From Tenebrio molitor (lineage: Eukaryota; Arthropoda; Insecta; Coleoptera; Tenebrionidae): DNA of 64,000 nucleotides. The stretch is taken from positions 9,486,001 through 9,550,000 of the forward strand of contig NC_091051.1 in assembly GCF_963966145.1 (NCBI RefSeq). The letters are read 5' to 3'. Both the position numbers and the translations under genes were made by a program. Of this stretch, positions 58,380-64,000 are shown one piece after another; the stretch's first letter is position 1, and the number at the start of each line of letters is the position of its first letter. Under the pieces are notes generated by a model. That model saw only the letters and a list, made by a program, of their open reading frames with translations, searched no databases and was not told the DNA's origin.

Positions 58380-58950
58380 ATGGGTTTTACCATTAAAGAG
58401 AAGGCATTTTTATTAGATTATTTTCGAAAGAGGGTGAAACAAGAAAGTGAAGACTGGCCTTACTTTGTACCCCCTTACACTGAAGAATTTCAAGCCAAAT
58501 GTCTGAACCTGATGGTATTGGTTATTAACAAGTTTATCAATGTCTTAAAATTATAATGCCTAATTTTAGTGAATCATAATCCATCATTAAGAAGAAGTCA
58601 GGTCAGTCCTTAGTTCAAATTTTAGAAATGGTGCAAAATGTTCGACAAATTATCAAGGAACATCCCTCAACTTCCATAAGGCGTTTAAGACTGCAAATTA
58701 AATTGAGTTAATGCACTTATTGCAAAAATTTTGAAGGAGGCTATTAATTTGTTTCCCTTGTGTGTTGCAAGAAATAAAACCCACACATTACCTTAAAGAA
58801 ATTTTCACCATAAATGAATTTTGGCAGTCCATTTCACCTGACAGCTTCTTAAGTGTTTTTGGAAAATATGAGAGGCGAGTTTGACTCTTTCTGGACCACA
58901 ATGGAGAACATTTGGAGCAGTTTTTGTGAAAACTTATTTTTTGACCTTGG
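58380..58950 (+). pseudogene. Decayed transposase fragments
   Basis: ATG at 58380 starts MGFTIKEKAFLLDYFRKRVK and stays open about 58 codons. After breaks come VRQIIKEHPSTSIRRLRLQI (helix-turn-helix typical of mariner/DUF4817 transposases) and SISPDSFLSVFG, possibly from an SPDL catalytic region. Many stops and frame changes. Confidence 0.5.
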
Positions 58951-59379
58951 AATAATTTAAATGTTTTAATTAAACTGCTAGAAAAGATACGAGTAAGTTC
59001 TCAATTAACCAAAAATGTGAGAATAATAACTTTAGCACTTTTGTTACAGAAAACAACAAAACAAAGAATTCTGAAAAATAATTACTTTTAAAATTTTGTA
59101 ACCAAAGATTACGTGCCTTATGAAGGAATTTTATGTAACTGTGTGTTTTTTCCTTAATCAGTAATAAATAATAATTAATAATAACTTCCTTTTAAATCCA
59201 TTATTCATGAATTACAAACAATTTATAAAGGCAATTAATAATAGATTTTTGAGAGGTAGGCAACCAACAAAACGAGTGCACAGCAATTATATAAAAGTGT
59301 CTGATTAGTATACGACGTACGTTTCGATAAAATAAAAGATGAGGTAGCACTCTTGATTTGGTTTCTTGTTGATCACTCT

Positions 59380-59410
59380 GTATATTCCCTGACATGGAAG
59401 CTGCCCAGAC
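59380..59410 (+). pseudogene. Short fragment of the THAP transposase coding region
   Basis: 31 bases matching 47582-47612 with one mismatch (includes TATATTCCCTGACAT and GAAGCTGCCCAGAC). With 58048-58260 it outlines an internally replaced copy of the element. Confidence 0.65.
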
Positions 59411-60132
59411 TGCGGCCATATTTTGATAGGCAACCCTGCAGAAACATATTTCTCTATTCATAATTATCTATAAACATTTTGTTTTGATTAAAAAACAGAT
59501 GAACGTAGAAATCATGCACATCTTACTATCAGATGTGATCAAATTTAAGAGCATTATCTCTGCAGAGTGCAGTGCAACTGCACTGTCAACTTAATCCTCC
59601 CCCTGCCCTCACGTTTACCTGCGTCGTACTTTTTGGCCCAACTGACATACGTTCCTGTTTTCAAGTATAAAATTAAAAAAAACTTGAAGTTTTTTACGTC
59701 CCATGTTGAGACAATAAATTTGAGAATTGTTTTTAAATCATTCTGAATAAATTGCAAAACTTTCATTTCAAAAATTTGTAAATTCGAAATTATTAAAAGA
59801 TACACGAAATCCTTTAAAATTTAGGAACTTTCAAAGATTGTATAAATTATTCCAATTAAGGTTTCGACTAGCTTCAGCAACTGGTCATTTTTTATTGTAA
59901 TGACAATTTAATGTGAATAAAATTGTTCTTCTGGGGGTTTATACTCGTATGATTATTATTATTTTAAGTGTTAAAAAATAAGAGACAAACTTGAATTACA
60001 AATTCCTTCAATGTAATTTCCTTCTATACAGACCATACGGAAAATGATAACTTAATCAACAGTTAACGATCACTGATAATATTTATCAGTATTATTTCTA
60101 TATGTCTGTTTTTTTTTTTTTGTTCAAGGAGA

Positions 60133-61063
60133 TAATAGTATATTATACACCAAGGTGAAGAAGTTCATGATTATAGCCAGAGCGCCAAGATTAGAGTCCG
60201 AGGCGCGCCGAGGGTTGTAAGGCGCGAAGGCTATAAGGGACTTCTCCACCGTGGTTTATATACTATTTTTTTCACTACTAGATACGTTAAAACCCTTTCT
60301 GATAATAATTATTAATCAAATTATTTTGTCGGATGCGACGGGTCCGAGTTGTCACTTCTTGACAGTTGGTATGAAAATCGTCTACGTTAACCAATGAAAT
60401 AGACGACAATCTTTCGTTGCTAGGTGACGGTTGTTCCATTATTCACCACTGGTTAATAATGAAAAATTATTTACCTGTCACTGGGCCAACGTAGAAAAAC
60501 GAAACTTCTCAGTGTTCTATGACAACCGATAACGCTAGACTTTATTACTAGTAGTGAAAAAACTATTTTTTTCCTAACCCAGGGTTAATAAGAACAGCCG
60601 TCACCTAGCAACGAAAGATTGTCGCTTATTTCATTGATTAACGTAGACGATTTTGATAGCAACCATTTAGAAATGACAACTCGGATCAGTCGCATTCGAC
60701 AAAATAATTTTTTTAATAATTATTATCAGAAAGGGTTTTAACGTATCTGGTAGTGAAAAAAGTAGTATACAAGGTGATTTACGAGGAATAATGAGCCCGA
60801 TGGAATAGAAAATGCAACCCACAATACATTGGCACAAAAAGCCGGACATCGAAGCGGTAAATGTCCGGGTTTTTCTCCTGATGAATTGCGGGTTGCATTT
60901 TCTATTCCATCGGGCTCATTATTCCTCGTAAATCACCCTGTATAAACCACGGTAGAGAAGTCCCTTATAGCCTTCGCGTTTTACATCCCTCGGCGCGCCT
61001 CGGGATCTAATCTTGGCGCTCTGGCTATAATCATGAACTTCTCCACCTTGGTGTACATAGTAC
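60133..61063. mobile_element. Large fold-back element whose arms each contain a GA hairpin (C and C')
   Basis: The left arm 60133-60430 starts TAATAGTATATTATACAC, contains hairpin C (core 60197-60214, TCC-GA-GGC-GC-GCC-GA-GGG) and then ACTAGATACGTTAAAACCCT and CTAGGTGACGG. The right arm repeats all of this inverted, ending near 61063. Hairpin C' (60985-61006, minus strand) has CCC-GA-GGC-GC-GCC-GA-GGG. Within C, GCC-AGA-GCGCC faces GGCGC-GAA-GGC, another G.A loop. The right arm is split by a MITE at 60770-60940. Confidence 0.8.
60770..60940. mobile_element. DUF4817-family MITE, copy 4, nested
   Basis: Ends CAAGGTGATTTACGAGGAAT and complement with TA on both sides. Excision joins GTAGTA to TAAACCACGG, restoring the terminus of hairpin C'. 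Confidence 0.85.
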
Positions 61064-62214
61064 AAAACATGGCAGCTGCAGGTCCAATGCTTCTCTCAAA
61101 AGTGGCATATAACCGAAAACCTCGAAAGATGGAATTTGGGAAAAATTAATGAAAACAAGTTTTCAGCGCATCAAACATCACGTATAAGGCCTAAACCGAT
61201 CAAATAAGTTATTTTAACGTAATTTAGTATGTGTGGTTAACAACTTGAAGAGAGTCTGTGAAGTTGGTGGAGAAATACTGCCCTCAGCGCCAGACTTGTT
61301 CTGGTTCTGATTGTATGGAAAATCATCGAACACCCCAAGTATGCTCGTTTGGGACGGGTTCATGGAGCAGGTGACAAGTGGTCTTAATTTTGATCGACCA
61401 AGAATTATTTTCCTCTCATTCATTGTACTAGTGTAATGAAATATTAAGTTAAATTCCATCATCTTCGGTTACCGTATGACTACGACATATTAATATGACC
61501 ATCAAGCGTTATGGGTTAAATTTCATGACAATACACATTCCTTTGCATAAATGAAGATTATAACGTCCATTATTAAATCTTTACCGTGGTGCAGTATGTA
61601 ACAAAAAATTATTCTATTCATAAATAAAACACCAATATGTAGCCCAAATTTTATACCAGATTCCTTTTAAAAAAAAAATGGATGGCTGCATGCGAATTAT
61701 TAAAGCATTTTCAGAAATATGGAAGCTTATTTTTTCTAACATCCTAAAAGTAAATAATTTCGCAAAGCTTGTTTGCTGATAATCTTATCATACATTATGA
61801 TTAATTGATATAAAGAATTAAACGAACATTGAAACACATACTAAAAATAATTCTACACAAATATGATTTAAGTACGTACAGCAACCTGTCCAAATTTTGA
61901 GAACATCTCAGTTGAACAGGAAGGTACCGAAGTTTTTACTTTGTACATAAAATTGTTAACAATGGTAATGTCAATTTTGAGCGATTTATTTAAGATAAAT
62001 GATTTGAAAAGTAATAAATTTTAAGTGTCCTTTACTCATCTACATAATCATTTGTCATATGTCGATAATGATCCACAGACACGAACAGTGATTTATGTTT
62101 GTAACAGACTTAATTTCATTGATTACATCTCTTCTCATTTTTGGGTTATTAAGTTACCTCACTTGATGTCACAGAATTCTATAACGCGAATGCAAATGTC
62201 CATCCTATAAAAAT
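61064..62214. other. AT-rich DNA without recognisable genes
   Basis: No supportable gene or repeat. Confidence 0.35.
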
Positions 62215-62216
62215 TA

Positions 62217-62614
62217 TACCGGGACATTTTTTTAACTCTGAACATAGTCCATACTTATTCCCTATGTTCAATTTTAAAAAACACAGATCAATGCATTGTG
62301 AGGTGCCATGCAACCAACTATACCGAACACCAGAGATTTTGAAATAATGTTTAAAATTTTTCCGAGTGATGGAATTGGTCTATCATGTGTTGCATTGGAA
62401 ATGTCACGCATATTTCTAGTGCTCTGATTGGCATAGAATAACTGCATTATGTGTATTTCTTCTTCAAACAACTTGACCATTTTATTAAACTGTCAAGTAT
62501 TTATTTTCGTTGCTTTGGTTACGTGATTACATACATGCATTGACCTGTGTTTTTTAAAACTGAACATAGGGAATAAGTATGGGCTATGTTCAGAGTTAAA
62601 AAAATGTCCCGGTA
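62217..62614. mobile_element. 398-bp element with about 80-bp inverted repeats
   Basis: TACCGGGACATTTTTTTAAC at the left and complement at the right, then CTGAACATAG and CATACTTATTCCCTATGTTC in both arms; TA flanks. Confidence 0.85.
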
Positions 62615-62702
62615 TATGTAGACTATTTCCTTCTAAAAATTTAAGCCAATCAAAAAGCTGTAATATTTGATTTTTAGCCAATAGCGATTATCCATAATTT
62701 GT

Positions 62703-63090
62703 ACTAGAGGTATTTTCATATTTGGTGGCGGAAACAAAAGACTGAGAAATGTCACAAAAATGTATTGTCAGTGTCAAATTTGTCATAAACGCCGTAAAAA
62801 GGAATGTCTAGGTAAATTTAAACTTTCGCTAAATTGATTGAAAAAATTAATTCTAAGGAAACCAATTTTTGCCAGTGGTTCAAAAGATCAAAAGGAAAAG
62901 TTATTCTCATATAATCAAACGGATTACAAATTTTGTCTCTAATTCGACGATGAATAACTTTCTTATGGCCAATTTGCTGCATTTCTGTCGAAATCACGAA
63001 CGTCTTTGAGAAATTTGACACTGACAATACAAATTTGTGACATTTCTCAGTCTTTTGTTTCCGCCATCAAATATGAAAATATCTCTAGAG
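62703..63090. mobile_element. About 388-bp element with about 80-bp inverted repeats
   Basis: CTAGAGGTATTTTCATATTT and GGAAACAAAAGACTGAGAAA, with TGTCAGTGTCAAATTT, are mirrored at the right end (CTCTAGAG). Confidence 0.8.
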
Positions 63091-63144
63091 CAAAACTGTT
63101 GTCAATAAATCACCTTAGATACCAAGAGAATTACGCATATCCAT

Positions 63145-63475
63145 CACAAAAAAGCACTTTCAGTCTTTTCCGAATTTTCCAATTTTCCGGGCAATTTTTC
63201 CAATTTTTCTTTGCATAAAAACCTCAAACGGATTATTACAAACATTAAAAAAAAAAATTAGTCAAATCGTTCCAGCCGTTCCCACAGAAAAAAGCACTTT
63301 CAGTTTTTCCCGAATTTTCCAATTTTCCGGGCAACTTTTCCGATTTTTTTTCTTTTTAAACCACCCCTGAATTAAAGCGAACAAAAGAAAAAAATAAATA
63401 TTCAAATCGGTCAAGCCGTTTTTGAGTTTTAGCGAGACTAACGAACGGCGATTCATTTTTATATACATAGATGTG
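63145..63475 (+). mobile_element. Non-LTR (RTE-type) retrotransposon 3' tail with internal duplication
   Basis: Two diverged tandem copies of AAAAGCACTTTCAGT...CCGAATTTTCCAATTTTCCG (about 63152 and 63291). A tail follows with TCAAGCCGTTTTTGAGTTTTAG, GAGACTAACGAACGGCGATTC and ATATACATAGATG, the usual end of RTE-like insect LINEs. No coding part is present. Confidence 0.55.
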
Positions 63476-64000
63476 ATAAAAAAGTACGAACTCAATTATT
63501 TTTGAAAAATTATTAAAAATAGCAATAGGTTAGTAATCTCACATCTATCTCCATTTTTATAAATCGGAGTAATTCGTGATTCCTTCTACTTAACCGGAAA
63601 TGCAGAACATCTAATTTTGGAGGTGAAGATTACATTTAAAGAAGGTGCTAATAGATGTCTACAGTCACGAATCAGGAAAGAAGGTATCTGTCGGGGCCAC
63701 AAGTTTCATTATTCTTTAACTTACTTATCGCTAATAGGTAGTATGTATTTCCTTTTCTGTTAACTGGTCAACATGCAGAACATTAGAAGATTGACTGTTA
63801 GGTTAAGTCTACTAATACAAGATTTGTTGTTTGTATTAAACGACTGAGAAAAGTAATGCAAAATTCTTCGAAATATGTTTAGAAAAGTCGGCAAAAGGCG
63901 GCAAAATAGTAGCTCTCTTATCACCATCCTCACATTCCTCACGTTTTTATATCACCCGATTTTTTCATGTTAGCTAACACAGATTTAGTACCTAACTCCA

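Noticed and set aside
1..64000. CRISPR arrays, bacterial operons, prophage
   Set aside because: Introns, TATA/poly(A) signals and animal gene families show eukaryotic DNA; no regularly spaced repeat array is present.

Overview
The window is AT-rich, intron-containing animal DNA, most likely insect. Supporting this are 5'-UTR introns, GT-AG splicing with conserved phases, a painless-type TRPA channel, a THAP-domain DDE transposase and very many TA-flanked inverted-repeat elements. A beetle is my best guess, but that is inference from overall style.

Layout, left to right. (1) 1-1291 (+): the last exons of a SHIPPO/PGPGxY-repeat axonemal protein. (2) 1765-7407 (-): three tandem genes for a family of about 65-residue secreted peptides, each with a TATA box, a non-coding first exon, one intron and a C-terminal Gly-Arg or Gly-Arg-Arg. 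(3) 8118-10517: an apparently identical 368-bp direct repeat around a frameshifted LINE ORF1. (4) 11493-20722 (-): a two-exon single-pass membrane protein with an 8-kb intron packed with nested elements. (5) 20.7-39.4 kb: gene-poor, AT-rich DNA with about ten inverted-repeat elements and a GC-rich LTR-like piece. (6) 39482-46627 (-): two housekeeping genes head to tail, HPF1 (4 exons, with a PBZ finger) and gamma-tubulin complex component 2 (12 exons). (7) 47076-48675 (+): a two-exon THAP/DDE transposase with intact catalytic residues, divergent from GCP2. (8) 50333-52993 (-): an intronless painless-like channel, with a broken C-terminal paralogue piece at 55.5 kb. (9) 55.8-64 kb: a GC-rich transcript-like insertion with a poly(A) tail, a partial copy of the THAP element, a decayed transposase, large nested fold-backs and a LINE 3' tail.

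The most striking signal is not a gene. At least twelve dispersed hairpins, with nine unrelated arm sequences, share one design. Their stems are interrupted by 5'-GA-3' facing 5'-GA-3', and most are capped by a GNA loop (GAA or GTA). The GA positions lie on one strand only; the other strand would have TC/TC. These are exactly the sequences known to form sheared G.A pairs and very stable mini-hairpins in single strands. Because arms differ while the non-Watson-Crick positions are kept, the folded single strand, as DNA or RNA, is probably what is recognised. Several elements share the ends AATAGTATATTA and TATACTATTTTTT.

The annotated genes do not form one pathway. HPF1 acts in the PARP DNA-damage response, GCP2 in microtubule nucleation and painless in sensation. 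All exon boundaries were derived by hand from splice signals, reading phase and family similarity.
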